Source: Eonycteris spelaea (taxonomy: Eukaryota > Chordata > Mammalia > Chiroptera > Pteropodidae). From it: 64,000 nucleotides of DNA. Of the stretch, positions 36,116-47,945 are shown one piece after another. The stretch's first letter is position 1. Each line of letters opens with the position of its first letter. The notes under the pieces were generated by a model. The model saw nothing but the letters and a program-made list of their open reading frames with translations, was not told the origin of the DNA and did no database searches. The translations under genes and the position numbers were made by a program. The stretch spans positions 3,472,001-3,536,000 of the forward strand of contig PUFA01000162.1 in assembly GCA_003508835.1 (NCBI GenBank), read 5' to 3'.

Positions 36116-36289
36116 AGAATAAGTACATTGCTATAGTACCCAGTAGCGAGGTTCTAGGTCAACTTAATTCTTACAAGAATTTTCTTTTTTAAATATCACT
36201 GAATTTCTACAACTAAAAGCAAACAATCCATAGAGGTGTGTTCACCCTTATGGGATTGCAGCCTAGCCACTGGAAGGGATGTAGGACCT

Positions 36290-36520
36290 GCCACCAGAGA
36301 ATCTAGATCCTAATCCTGGCTTTATCATAACCAATAACTACAAAATATTAGATAAGTCATGTGCTGTGTACTTACTAGAGCATAGCTTTGGAGGCAGCTG
36401 ATTTCAAAGATGGGCACTTACAATTACTCATCCTCTCTGTTACTTAGTTTTCTCAAAAGAGGTGATTCATGGTAAGTCATTGCTTAATTGAATTGGAATG
36501 AAGATTAAATAAGACAAAGA
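36290..36520 (+). repeat. Possible MIR SINE, diverged
   Basis: AGAATCTAGATCCTAATCCT, GGCTTTATCATAACCAATAA and later CTTAGTTTTCTCAAAAGAGG, GAATGAAGATTAAATAAGAC fit MIR order with an insertion between. Confidence 0.45.
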
Positions 36521-37690
36521 ATGTGAAATTAAATAAGGCTAAAAAAATGCACAGAATACATTTTAACTAATAATAGTTATAATTACATTAATTTGCCTTC
36601 TGTTCCTTCTCAGCTTTGATTTTGTTTTTGTTTTTTCAAATTTGTGAAACAGTAAAGGTAGGCTAGCGTCTCTGTCATTTTTTCCAGAGTTCATATTTTC
36701 AAAATATTCTAGGCCTGTCAGCCTTGATGTTGATGCCGGGATCCCTGAGAATAAACAATTTTGCATTTTTAAACAAATACATACTCCAGAAAAATATAAT
36801 GACTTGTTCTAGCTTTCTTGGTTCTTCTATTTTCAGATCCTAGGAATAATTAAGATGAACAATGGTATGATAATGCTATGTTATTTGCTACTTATAGTTG
36901 TGAGGTTGGTTTATACCTTGTTTTACCTTAACAATCTGCTTCTTTACTGGATAATGGGTTTTGTTTTTTTTGTTTTGTTTGTTTTGTTCTGCTCTAATCA
37001 TATGCAATTTTCAAGTCTATTTTTCAGAAACTTTTTTTTTTAATGGATAATTTCAGCTCAATGGGATTTGTTAGTCCACCCCTCATTACATTGCTTCTGA
37101 CTTTGAGTAATGGAGGAAATAGCTTGGGGTGGGTAGCCAGCCAGTCTGGCTAGTCCATTGGGCATAGACTCCCTGGTCACTGGATCACTAACGCCTAATG
37201 CCTCTCTAATTATAGACATGTCTCATTCCTGGCTACTTAACGGCCTCACCACAGGGAGTGACTCCACTTCCTGACTGGAAGCCTACCTTCATTAGCGTAA
37301 ACTGTACATCATAACCTTCTAGTTTTACAATAACCCAAGGGGCCCTTCCTCCCAGAACTGTGGCAATGTGACAGTCTTAGTATTTGAACATGGAGACAGA
37401 TGATAAGAATTTATGACTTCTAATTTTAAATGCAAAAGGTACAACTCTATGTGATATGGTTTTAAATAAGCCATCTATGCCAATAATGGAGACAGATATA
37501 GGGATTTTGTTCTATCATTCCTTTCTTCAGTGCCCCCTCTTTCCTAAATGAAGCAAGGCCTCTAGTAAGACTCTCAATGCTAGTAAAGTCTGAGTAAAGA
37601 CGGAGACTTTGAAAAACAAGGCTGTAAAAAAAAACAATACTGGTTCAAGATTTAATCTCGAAGTAAAGGAAGTATAGTCCTTATTCAAGC
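36521..37690. other. No gene recognised
   Basis: T-rich tract 36960-37045; otherwise unassigned. Confidence 0.4.
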
Positions 37691-37694
37691 CTTA

Positions 37695-37985
37695 CCTATT
37701 TTCATCATCATCATCATAACATTTCCTACCTTTTATAGAAAACCCTTCATATTCTGGGCTCTGTACTAAGTATTTTAGATATTATCATCCCAGATATTCA
37801 CCTAAACACTGTGAAGTAGTTTGTCCTCATTGACATAGAAAAACCTAAGACTCAGAGAAGTTTAATAAATTGCCAAGGTCACACAAGCTATGCCATGCTA
37901 AGATTTGAACTTTTTTCTTTACTCGATTCTGAACTCCATGCTCTTTTTCTCAATCCATTCTGCCTCCTTTGTTGCTTGATGACAA
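37695..37985 (-). repeat. MIR SINE, antisense
   Basis: GGGCTCTGTACTAAGTATTT, AACACTGTGAAGTAGTTTGT, AAGACTCAGAGAAGTTTAAT, TTGCCAAGGTCACACAAGCT and TAAGATTTGAACTTTTTTCT in order. Confidence 0.75.
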
Positions 37986-38084
37986 TATAATGTGTAGACA
38001 TTTAAGAAGGCAATGCTTCTGCCTCTGCATTTTCATAGACATTTGATCTTAAACTTCTATTATAGTAATAAAACTTTCATAACA

Positions 38085-38280
38085 ATAACAACAACCAGTT
38101 TTTATTGAGCATTTATTATGGGTCATGCACATAGTACTGTCCTTCAATTTTTAAAATAACCCTTATATCTTTATTTTCTGGTAAAGATATTGATGCTAAA
38201 AGAGGTTGTATAGATGGCACACTGTCACACCTAAGTGGTAGAGCCTACTTTCATTATATTGCCTCTCAGTAGTACTTAAT
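38085..38280 (-). repeat. MIR SINE, antisense
   Basis: TTTTTATTGAGCATTTATTA, GGGTCATGCACATAGTACTG and CTGTCACACCTAAGTGGTAG in antisense MIR order. Confidence 0.65.
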
Positions 38281-38329
38281 CACACATATTATATGTAGAT
38301 GTATATTAAATTTCTTGTTCATCACACAG

Positions 38330-38435
38330 TGAGATTCTTAAGAGAAGGGATCATAGCCCAGAAGAGTTTTCCCACTTATTAGAACTGGATCTGGTATATA
38401 ATAAGGACTCAATAGATATTTGTTGAGTGATGATT
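38330..38435 (+). repeat. L2 3' end, sense
   Basis: GAAGGGATCATAGCCCAGAA, AACTGGATCTGGTATATAAT and AAGGACTCAATAGATATTTG followed by TTGAGTGATGA is the L2 terminus. Confidence 0.65.
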
Positions 38436-39174
38436 AGTTTAAGTTACATTTGAGTCAATCATCAGCTTGGTCAGTTAAATAGATCTCTCACAAGAGAGAA
38501 AACTGAGAATACCTAGAGGCTAAATGACAAAATTAGTGCTTCATATATTTTTCTAGTTTCACTAAAACCTTGTTATTTAGCAGTTAAAACTTTTAGTTAT
38601 GGTCCATGTTGATAAATGTTTCATTTAATAATACTGTAAATAGAGATAGCAAACCAGAAATAAATCATAATTTTATGACAGACCAACAAAAAAGATGAAA
38701 GATTATTGTCTATTCAAGCAGAGCAACTCTAATGTCTAGTACTATGAAAAGAAGGTCAGTATTCTCCTTACATTTTCCTCACTACACTTCCAGGTGGTTA
38801 TACTGCTGTGAACTATAAAAGAGCACTGAAAGAATAAAAAATTACAAAGTCGCCTAATAGCATCAATTCTAACTAAAGTTAATTTTGGCTCACTCAGAAT
38901 ACTAACCTATTTTGTAACTCTATAAGATTACAGAGAATTTAGGAACCCCTCAGGAAAAACCCTCATTTAATTGATTATGCAAATGAGTATAGAGACATTA
39001 AGTTTGCACAGATAATAAGACCTATAATTAGAAATCAGTTTGGAGACCCATCGCTCTGCATCTTGCCCACAGCAAAATACAACTATCTTTTTTGTAATTT
39101 ATAATTTATAATTTCATTATATTTTCATTGTATTTGTTTTAGTATTTGTTCAAACACTCACAAAGTAAACATAT
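38436..39174. other. No gene recognised
   Basis: AT-rich, unassigned. Confidence 0.4.
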
Positions 39175-39845
39175 ACTACCTACCTCCAGGCCTTCATGAC
39201 ATCCAGGCCACTATTATCACTAGACTGAATTATTGCACTACCCCTAGCACGTACCCCTTCTTGACAGAGTGAGTCTTTTCAAATGTAGTTTAGGATATGT
39301 TGGCCCTTTGCCTCACAAACCTGTAGTGGCACCTCTTTGACCTCAGAGTAAATGCCAATGTCCTTCAAAGGCCTATAGGGCCCCAAACATCTCAGTCTGT
39401 ATGCTTTCCTAACCTGTCATCTTTCCCTCTTCCCTGGCCCATTTCAGTCCATCTACACTGCCCCTTGCTCTCCCCTACATATTTGGAAGCTTTTATCTGA
39501 AATAAGGACCTGACTCTTGCTGTTCCCTCTGTGGAATATCCATCCTCCATAAACTGCTTGCTAATTTGTGCATCTCATTCAAGTTTTTGCTCAGATTTAC
39601 CATCTCAAGGAAGCCTATCATGGCCACTTTTATTTTAATATTGTAATCTGTCTCTACCTCTTTTCTATCTCCTGCTACCCTGTACTCATAATTTGAATTA
39701 TTCTGCTATATTTTTAAACATTTTTATATTGTTATTACCATCTATCTTCCATTTAATCAGTTAATTAATTAATTTAATAGTCATATTATCTCCACTGAAA
39801 TTTAAGCCCCTCAATGACTTTCCTATATTCCCCACTGCTGTATTC
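39175..39845 (+). mobile_element. L2 LINE 3' fragment, sense
   Basis: GACTGAATTATTGCACTACC, CCTTCAAAGGCCTATAGGGC, TCTTGCTGTTCCCTCTGTGG, ATTCAAGTTTTTGCTCAGAT, CTCAAGGAAGCCTATCATGG and CCACTGAAATTTAAGCCCCT follow the L2 ORF end and 3' UTR. Confidence 0.8.
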
Positions 39846-40244
39846 TAATTATTTAAAATAGTAGTTAACTCATAGCGTTGCTCATTTATATTAGGTATAA
39901 TATAGATAATGTTGATAAAATATATAAATATATATTTTTAAATGGCCATAGATATAAAGTAACAAATTTATGAATTAATATAATGATATAAACAGATAAA
40001 GTTATCATATAGAAATAAATATGCTTTATTTAAAAGTTAAATACTATTTTACTCATAGACAATATTGTTCATGAACTTCCTAAACCTTACAATAGCACAT
40101 ATTAACTGACGTGAACATATTTACCTAGCTTTTAATATTTGTTTTTCCCAAGGGTTAAGAAATTTTTCTGTTATTCTTCAGGTATTTATTTCTGATTTTT
40201 GCCATGTGTTGGATAACTCTGTATCATCTCAATTGTTTTTTCAA
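39846..40244. other. No gene recognised
   Basis: A/T-rich spacer between L2 and L1. Confidence 0.4.
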
Positions 40245-41072
40245 ACGTTTTTTAAGTTAAATTTATTGGAGTGACTTTGGTTAATAAGATCATATAGTTT
40301 TCAAGTTGTACAATTTAATAATATATCATATGTGTATTGCATTGTGTGTTCACTACCCAAAGTTAAATTTCCCTCCATCACCACATATTTGACCTCAGGG
40401 TACAGTCTGTTGTGGTATGTGATCCATGTGCATTTGCTGTTCTAGGGTAAAGTGTTCGATGTGTTAGTAAGATTGTATTGATTGATGGTATTGTTGAGTT
40501 CTAAATCCTTGCTGATACCTGTCTAGTTGTTCTATCGGTTGTTTAGAGAAGGATGCTGACTATAATTGTGAATTTGTCTATTCCTCTTTTCATTCTGTCA
40601 GTTTTTGCTTCATGTATATTTTAGCTCTGATGTTTTGATGAGGGTGTATTAGGATTGTTATGTATTATCGCTGGAAAACTTTTTATCATTTTGTAATGTC
40701 CCTCTCTATTTCTGCTCATTTTCTTTACTCTGAGGGCTACTTTTAAAAAATTATGTCTACATGATGATCTTTTTTGTCTTTCAGCTTGCTTATGTGAGTA
40801 CATTTAATGTGAGTTACCTATAGATAACATATAATTGAGTTATGTTTTTAAATAAACTCTGCCAAACTCTCCTTTTAATTGGTGTATTTAGACCATGTAT
40901 ATGTAATATAATTATTATAGGTTTGGTTTTAAATTTGCCATTTTCTTTTTTTTTTTCTGTTTTATTTATTTTTTTATTTATCTGTTTGGTTTTTTTATGC
41001 CTTTTTGTGGATGATCTAACCAAACTCTTTTTAGAATTCCACTTTGATTTGTTTAGCCTTTTAGATATTACA

Positions 41073-41104
<32 letters not shown>

Positions 41105-42450
41105 GTGTGTGTGTGTGTGTGATATGATATATATATATATATATGATATATATACTATGTATATATATCATATCATAGTTTTTGGTATCAAATATTTTAC
41201 TAATTTAAGTTAAATATAGAAAATCTTACCTTCCTTCACCCTCTCCTATATATAATTATTTTAAATATTTTTTCTATGTACATGAGAACCATGTGAAATA
41301 TTAGACATTTTAAAAACTCCATCAGACATTATTTAAAAACTCAAGAGAAGAAAATGTTTATTTTCTTTTTTTCTTCCTTCCTGATGTCCTAAGATTCCTT
41401 TTTTAAAACATTTTTACTATTTACTTATCTGTTTGTTTAGGTTAATTCTTTTTCTTTTGTTTAGAGAACTAAACTTAGTAGCCATTTTTTTTTAAAGGAT
41501 ACATCTACTAGTGACAAATTTTCTTTGTTTCATATGAAAATGTCTTGATTTTCTCTTTACTATTAAAAGAGATTTTCACTGTATATAAATTTCAGGGTTA
41601 ACAGTTTTGTTGGTTTGTTTTTAGTGCTTAAAAATGTGCCAATTCTTTCTGGCCTCCATGGTTTCTGATTGGAAATCCAATTAATTTTCACCTATAGGTA
41701 AAGTGACATTTCTCTTTCTCTGCTTTCAGGATTTTTATGTTGTCTTTTGTATTCAGAAGTTTGACTATGATGACTTTGGTGTGGTTTTCTTTGATTTACC
41801 TTGTTTGGGATTTACTCATATTTTTTTTAATTTGTCTTTTATGTCTTTTGCCAAAATTTTAAAAATTGTCAACTATTATTATTTTTTAAAATATATATTT
41901 TAGCTCCTCTATCTTAGTTCTTTTCATCCTGGATGCTGGTAACATAAATGTTAGCTCTTTTGCTATAGCCATTCAAAAGCAGAATGCAAAGAACTGAGGA
42001 AAGAATCAGGAAACTTAAAGATAAAGCAATAAAAATTACCCAAGCTGAATGACAGAGACCAAATAGATGCTTCCTAAAAAGAACAGATTTCTTTTGAGGT
42101 TGTCCCTTGAGAGATTTTTTTTTTTTAATCTTGCTTATTATATTTTTCCATCTTAAAAATTTTAATTTGTTTATTTTTTATCTTGTTTTTGCTGAGACTT
42201 TTTATTTCTTTGCAAAATATTTTTTCTTTTTTAAATTTATTTTAAGCATGTTTGTATTACTCATTGAAATATTTTTCTTATGGCTGCTTTAAAATTCTCC
42301 TCAGATAATTCTAATATTTTGTTGATATATGTTGATTGTTTTTCTCATGTATATTAGAATTTACCTGGTTTTTGGTGTGAAGAGTGATTTTTTATTGCAA
42401 CCTGGAGATTTGGGGTATTATAAAATTTATTTCAGTGTTCTGTTTTATCA
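40245..42450 (-). mobile_element. Ancient L1 LINE, antisense, long
   Basis: The left part (GTGACTTTGGTTAATAAGAT, CATTGTGTGTTCACTACCCA) resembles an antisense L1 3' end. Then ATTGATGGTATTGTTGAGTT, TCTGTCAGTTTTTGCTTCAT, TAATGTCCCTCTCTATTTCT, CTTTTAATTGGTGTATTTAG, TCTGGCCTCCATGGTTTCTG and TTTGACTATGATGACTTTGG are antisense blocks of old L1 interior. No open frame survives on the coding strand. A GT/AT microsatellite interrupts it at 41073-41176. Plus-strand Phe/Leu-rich frames here are shadows. Confidence 0.75.
41073..41176. repeat. (GT)n plus (AT)n tract with a small palindrome
   Basis: GT units 41073-41120, then GATATGATATATAT (41121-41134) pairing perfectly with ATATATATCATATC (41161-41174). 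The A/T centre could extrude as a hairpin. Confidence 0.9.
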
Positions 42451-43000
42451 GGCCTCTTCTGAAACCACTCTGTTGCGGGGACACTTTCTCTTACTGTCAA
42501 GTGGGGCAGAAATCAGTTACTAACTCTGTCTCCATTTACACCTGCCAGGGGAATCTCCTGTTAATTCTGGGTGGCGATGAGACTTCTAGCTTCCCAGTAA
42601 GCCTCTGCTGATACCATCCTGGCCAGAAGAGCCAGGGGTGCCTATTCACTACTCCCCATATATCTTCCACTGACAACATGGGGTGAAAGCAGCCTTGTTA
42701 CTACTAGCATTTTTGAAAGTTCCAACACTCCATGAGACCACCTCTGATGCCATTTTGTCAGGGGAAGGGAGAGACACTGTGTTACTGCAGGGAAGTAGAA
42801 GTCTAGGCTCCTCATGTAGCCTCCACTGACACCTTGGATATGAGGGCTTGTTACTGCCCCATAGGGGTAAAAATGCTGGTTCTCTGTTGGATCTTCTCTG
42901 ACATGACACTACCCTAGTAGGGAGGTTGGAGCATCCCATTACAGCCTGAAGAAGGTGAAGTCTATGCTCCTACTTGGCCTTGGTTGTTGGGTGGAGCCCC
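42450..43000. repeat. Degenerate tandem repeat, unit about 76 bp, about seven copies
   Basis: The marker CC(T/A)C(T)NCTGACACC-like recurs at 42526 (TCTCCATTTACACCTGCC), 42602 (CTCTGCTGATACCATCCT), 42664 (CTTCCACTGACAACATGG), 42741 (CCTCTGATGCCATTTTGT), 42820 (CCTCCACTGACACCTTGG), 42893 (CTTCTCTGACATGACACT) and about 42970 (ACTTGGCCTTGG). Spacings are about 76, 62, 77, 79, 73 and 77. A GTTACTGC and GAAGTCTAGGCTC-type block also recurs between markers. It lies at the edge of the antisense L1 and may be part of it. Confidence 0.75.
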
Positions 43001-44395
43001 TGATTTTTTGGGTTTTTGTTTTTGTTTTTGTTTCTCCTGTGGTGTGTGGCAGAAGTAAAGTGGTTATTTGTCTAAAACTTTTGTCTTTCTAGGCTATCCC
43101 CTTCCTGGTCCTTTGCCTCAGAACATTGAGCTCTTCTTGGGGCCTTTTTTGATTTCTGTACCCATTTGCATTTCCAGGGTGTCTTCTCCTCTAGCACCCT
43201 GTCTAGAATAGAGGAAACAACAACAAAAAAAAACCTAGGAAATTCAGTGCTGTGTTGGTTCTTAACTTCCGAGGTTCCTAGCTGGTTGAACTTTTTTCTC
43301 TCTACCTTCAGGGTTTATGTTTTGTTATGAATAACGTCCAGGAATTTTAGCTTACTTATCATAAGGATAGAGAAAAGTACTTCTATTCCATCTTTCTTGA
43401 TGCAGAATTCTCTTAAAATCCTTTTCATAATTTTTTTAAAAAGATACTATGACTTTCAGCTGTTATATTAGAGGAATATCGTGTTTATAGAACTGATCTT
43501 CGAAAATTTCTGTTCAAGTCTTTCGTATAGTATAATAACAAAGTATTTTAAAAGAGGCACAAAATAACTAGAAAAGAAATTACTACTTACTTTTCCTTTC
43601 AGGTATTAACAAATGCTTTTGGGGATATATCTGTACATCATGGAAAGATATTAAGTGAATTTAATTATCAGGGGGACAAGAAAACCCCACAATAAATGGC
43701 AAAGTTTAAATAATGAATAAAGGTCTGTTTGTACAGTTAATGAGTATTATTGATGAAAGTACATATGATGATGGTAAATGCCAACCAAAAATGTCCCTTT
43801 AGATTAATAAATAACTCTTACAACATGCTGAATTAAAGGTAAATAAGAAAACAAGCTTTGTTTTTTTTTCCCCAAGACATCCAAAGGTTATATTTTATCA
43901 TAGTATAATAATGAAGGTTTATATCATTATACTGCTATAAATTTTATACTGTAACAATGAAGATGCTAGAATAATATTGTGGAACATCAGTAGATTAGAT
44001 TGTTGTTGTTATTGATGACGCTGTTTTAAAAGGCTCCAAAAATTTTTATTTTCTTGTTTTTTACTCCATATTGGTAATCCAAGATTACTTTTTCTAGTAT
44101 TTAAATAAAAATAGCTTTTGATGTTCAGCGATTGGTACTACCAATGATTGATTTTTATTTTTATTTTCCATTTTCCATTTCAAGTGTTGGTTTTTCAATG
44201 CATTTAGTTTATATGTATTTTTTAAATGATAAAAAAAATATCTAAAACATGGATGTTAAACTGTCAATACCAATTTTAATTTATTGTAATACTCCAATAA
44301 TAAATAACAAGTTTTAAATTTGCATATTTAATTATGAGTGGTATTAAAAAATTAAGTTCTGACACATCAAGCAATAATTGAGAACCGAGATCAAA
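43001..44395. other. No gene recognised
   Basis: T-rich left part with (GTTTTT)n at 43010-43035, then very AT-rich. Unassigned. Confidence 0.4.
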
Positions 44396-44399
44396 GTTC

Positions 44400-44580
44400 A
44401 GAGAGTAGTTTCTGAGTTCAGGCTCTAGAGTCAGAATGGCCTAGCTTCAAGTTCGACTGTGTTACTTACTAGTTGTGTGAACTTGGGAAGTCACTTATAC
44501 CCTCTAACCATAGCTTTCTCACTAGAAAATTGGGCTAATAATATGTAATTGATAAACCTAGATATCATCTCTTCAAATAC
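44400..44580 (+). repeat. MIR SINE, sense
   Basis: CAGGCTCTAGAGTCAGAATG, GCTTCAAGTTCGACTGTGTT, ACTTACTAGTTGTGTGAACT, TGGGAAGTCACTTATACCCT and AAATTGGGCTAATAATATG follow MIR from head to middle. Confidence 0.85.
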
Positions 44581-44631
44581 ATCCTGAAGAAGAAATAGAG
44601 AGTGAGTTCTGGAGCATTTGGGTACATGGTA

Positions 44632-44665
44632 ATCGCTTCTTGGCCTTTTGGCTAAGATCAGATGT
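44632..44665 (+). pseudogene. RNU2: U2 snRNA 5' fragment
   Basis: 44632-44660 (starting ATCGCTTCTTGGCC, ending TTTTGGCTAAGATCA) matches the 5' end of U2 snRNA with one C-to-T change in about 29 bases. The match includes the first stem and the start of the branch-site pairing region. After about 44665 the similarity stops, so the branch-point recognition sequence and all later stems are missing. No proximal or distal sequence element was seen upstream. It is a truncated U2 retropseudogene, not a working gene. Confidence 0.8.
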
Positions 44666-45522
44666 TGAGTGCATGGTACCAGGTGATCTTAGGTCCCAGA
44701 TGTGTCACATTCCTTCTCTTGTTTGATAGGATCATCTTTCTTCAGATTTTACAAGCAGGTTAGTTCTTCTTTTCTTCCTCAGCAAGGCAAGTTGTATGGT
44801 TGGTTTTAGTCATGTAAAGCAGTTTGATTTATATTGATTATTTATGTGAATGAAAATGTTCCTCTAGTCATTTTAGCCATTTTAAAACCTTGGATTGAAA
44901 ACTGATTCATTTATAAAGATGGGAGAAATAAACATCTGGGAAGAGTGAAAAAAACAAAACCCTGGTTTCCCTCAAAAGATAAATCACCCCAAAATATTAT
45001 AATAGCAGAAAAAAGAAAGGCAATTTATGAAGCATTTGTTGAAGGCACACTACGGAATATAAGTAGGTTGTGTGTGGGAAAGAGCAGTACATAACACACG
45101 ACCCTACCCTTCAGGAGGTTTACGATGTGGACTAATTTGTTAAATTATTTCGTCTTCCTTTCCTTCCTTCTTCCTTTTTTTTTTTTTTCTTTCTCTCTCT
45201 GTCTGTTGCTCACAGTACTTTTATATTCTAATCTTTGGCATCAAGTTATTTTTGGGGGGTTAGGTAGTACTTCAGTAGGATTTCTTTACAATAAATCAGA
45301 GTTAAATAATTATGACAAATTTCCACAGTTACTTTTGATCACATGATTTTCCATAACATATTTGAAGAAAATAAGTCCTTAGTATGATTTCTTTTCTTGC
45401 TCTATGGACTTGCTTTTTAAAAATTTGTCCTCTCTTCCCAGTATGATCTAAATACCAGCATGCCCAAATCATCTTCCTAAGTAGTCTGCCCAAAGCCTAA
45501 ATCACCAGATGTTTTAGTCCTT
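44666..45522. other. No gene recognised
   Basis: Includes a pyrimidine tract at 45150-45205. A plus 73-codon frame there is compositional. Confidence 0.45.
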
Positions 45523-45535
45523 TTAATTTATATCT

Positions 45536-45753
45536 TTTTTTTTTCTTTTTAGGCATAGCAACCCTTGGTTGACCTCACAGATTGCAAGGACCTTGTCATC
45601 TTACAATCCTTTATTTTTTTTTTTTATGCTTACAGTGTAAAAATACATTATCTTCCTAGGTGGTCTCCCATCCAAGTACTAACCAGGCCCAACCCTGCTT
45701 AGCTTCTGAGATCAAACGAAATTGGGCTTGCTCAGGGTGGCATGGATGTAGAC
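45536..45753 (-). mobile_element. 5S rRNA-derived SINE, copy 3
   Basis: The plus strand shows the tail side (T-rich), body CTCACAGATTGCAAGGACCT, then GGTCTCCCATCCAAGTACTA, CCTGCTTAGCTTCTGAGATC and CAGGGTGGCATGGATGTAGA. The target duplication is TTAATTTATATCT (45523) and TTAATTGATATCT (45754), 12 of 13. Confidence 0.9.
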
Positions 45754-45766
45754 TTAATTGATATCT

Positions 45767-47344
45767 CAACAAAAAATTTTAGTTTAAAAGAAAAACCTTT
45801 GTACTTTTATTGCCATGATAAAGCTTTACAATTACATATAGTGAAGAGTGATAAATATGAAGGCAATTTCTTCTCCAAAGTCACTACATAGGAAAAAAAT
45901 AACAGAAAGAAAAGAAGGGAAAATGTAAGAAATCTGTGTTAAGGATATGGAGATAAAACACGAGATAATAAATATAGGTTCACCAGAATCAATTTTAAGA
46001 ATATTAAGGATAGTGTGTGGCCTATAATTATTTAGGATTATTTACCTAAACATTTTGGTTCATACTTATATATATCAGGTCTCCAGAATAGTTAGGTTTT
46101 AAGGCAGTAATTCTAAAAGAATGTACTGAATATCAGGGCTTTAGAACTCAGGAATCTGGATATTAAGTAAATACCCAGATGATTATAATGCACAATGAAG
46201 TTCTGAAATAACTTGTCTAAGCTGCCAAAATGTGTTCTAGGATCATTGTTACAAAGTTTGACTCCAGACTGTAGACATCCGTAATTCAGAAATTTTAAAA
46301 TATAGTCTTTCAAATTTGTTTTTTGTTCTGAGTTTTGAAATACTTGTGTCTGGAACAAGGTGGAAGAGAAATAATGATTAGGAGGAAAGCAGGTTGTTTT
46401 AAATTACTGTCTATCCTCAACTGTGGTCAATTGTATCATTCTGTATCTTTTTTTTTTTCGTAGACACTCAGGATTAAAAGATCATTTACTCATTTCTAAG
46501 CAAAAAGTCATGAATGTGCACAACTAGTTTACTATAAGGACGGTCATCACAAATTATTTATAAATATGAAAAATCATATCCTAAATGTTCAGCTCTAGGG
46601 GGATGGTTAATTATGACAAGGCACAGGAATGGGATAATATTGAGCCAATATAAATTATATTTCAGTACAACATTTAATGACATGAAAAATATTCGTGATA
46701 TACTAACAGTTAAGACAAAACGAAACAAACAAAAGCTGATAGCCTAAAGTTATCTCTCATGGCCTGGTACAGGCAGAGATGAATGTTCTCTCTTGGAGCC
46801 TGATTACACTTAGCAATTTTTCCCCAAATATAAGTTTATATCTATTTATCTGTTTTCTAAATTTGTGAAACTAGAATACTAGCACTTTAGACCTGTGTTC
46901 CTGAATGTCTGATTCTGACTCATAAAAAGGAGAGGCTGACAGAACTAGCATGAATGAAATAACTATTTGAAATTTATGTGAACTCAATACGCCACTCTAT
47001 ATTCTACATGCTATTTTTGGTTACAATCAGGTCCATCATAAGAATATGAATATGCAATTGGACTATATTTTGTTCATTGTATTTTTACTGACATATTCTT
47101 GGTTTTTATTAAATGAAACTTTAATAAATATTTACATGAGTTTTAGTTTTAAATTTTACATTAAAATACTCTTGCTAATAAGCTTTCCTCAGATAGTCTG
47201 TATAAACCCGTCTCCATACGTTGTATTTCCTCAAATACCTCCTCTACTTAGAAATAGCCCCATTACTACAGTCAAAATTATTCTTATCTTCTTTTGTGCA
47301 TGTTTATTACTTTTCTTATAACAATTATGATGTTATTTCTGCTG
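45767..47344. other. No gene; L1-like fragment at about 46540-46740
   Basis: GGGGATGGTTAATTATGACA, GGGATAATATTGAGCCAATA, CATTTAATGACATGAAAAAT and ATTCGTGATATACTAACAGT resemble the sense 3' portion of an old L1/HAL1. The rest is AT-rich and unassigned. Confidence 0.5.
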
Positions 47345-47945
47345 TCTGCAGTTGTGAAAATTTCACCCCAAAAGTTAGTGCTTAAAACAATAGTTTATTA
47401 GCATTTTTCATGTTTCTCTGGGTTGACTGAGATCCGTTGGACAATTTCTGCTTGGAGTCTGTCATGTGGTTGCAGTCAGACGGCAGCTGGGGCTGAAGTC
47501 CTCTGAAGACTTGATTAAGCTTGATAGATAACAAAGCTTTTTCACTCACATTTCTTGTGCCTAAGCTAAGACAGGAACAGATTGGGGCTGGCTGGGCATT
47601 TCTGTTTCTCCAGTCATTTGCTCCATGTGGCTTGCTTTGGCTTCATCTCAGAAGGATAGTCTTAAGATAACTAGACTTTTTACATGAAGACTGGTTTCCT
47701 CCAGAACTAGTGTTCCAAGGCTGAAACTAGACACTGGCTGAAGCTGTAAGGTTTCTAATGACCTAGACTTGGCAGTCCCAGAGCTTATATTACTTTTGCC
47801 ATATTCTATAGGCCAAGGAAGTCACTAAGGCCAGCCCAGATCTGGAAAGAAGGGAGTTAAACTCCATCTCAGTGTGAGGAACCATATGCATGGACAGGGA
47901 CAGAAGGCATTGAGGGTGGCTGTCTTTGGAAACTACCTAGCACGT
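47345..47945 (-). mobile_element. MaLR-type LTR, antisense
   Basis: TTCACCCCAAAAGTTAGTGC, TTAAAACAATAGTTTATTAG, TTTCTCTGGGTTGACTGAGA, CTTTTGCCATATTCTATAGG and CCAAGGAAGTCACTAAGGCC follow a common antisense MaLR-like consensus. The copy shares its right part with 8140-8215. Confidence 0.6.

Noticed and set aside
40842..41213. 123-codon hydrophobic plus-strand frame
   Set aside because: Opposite strand of an old L1 plus a GT microsatellite; hydrophobicity comes from T-richness.
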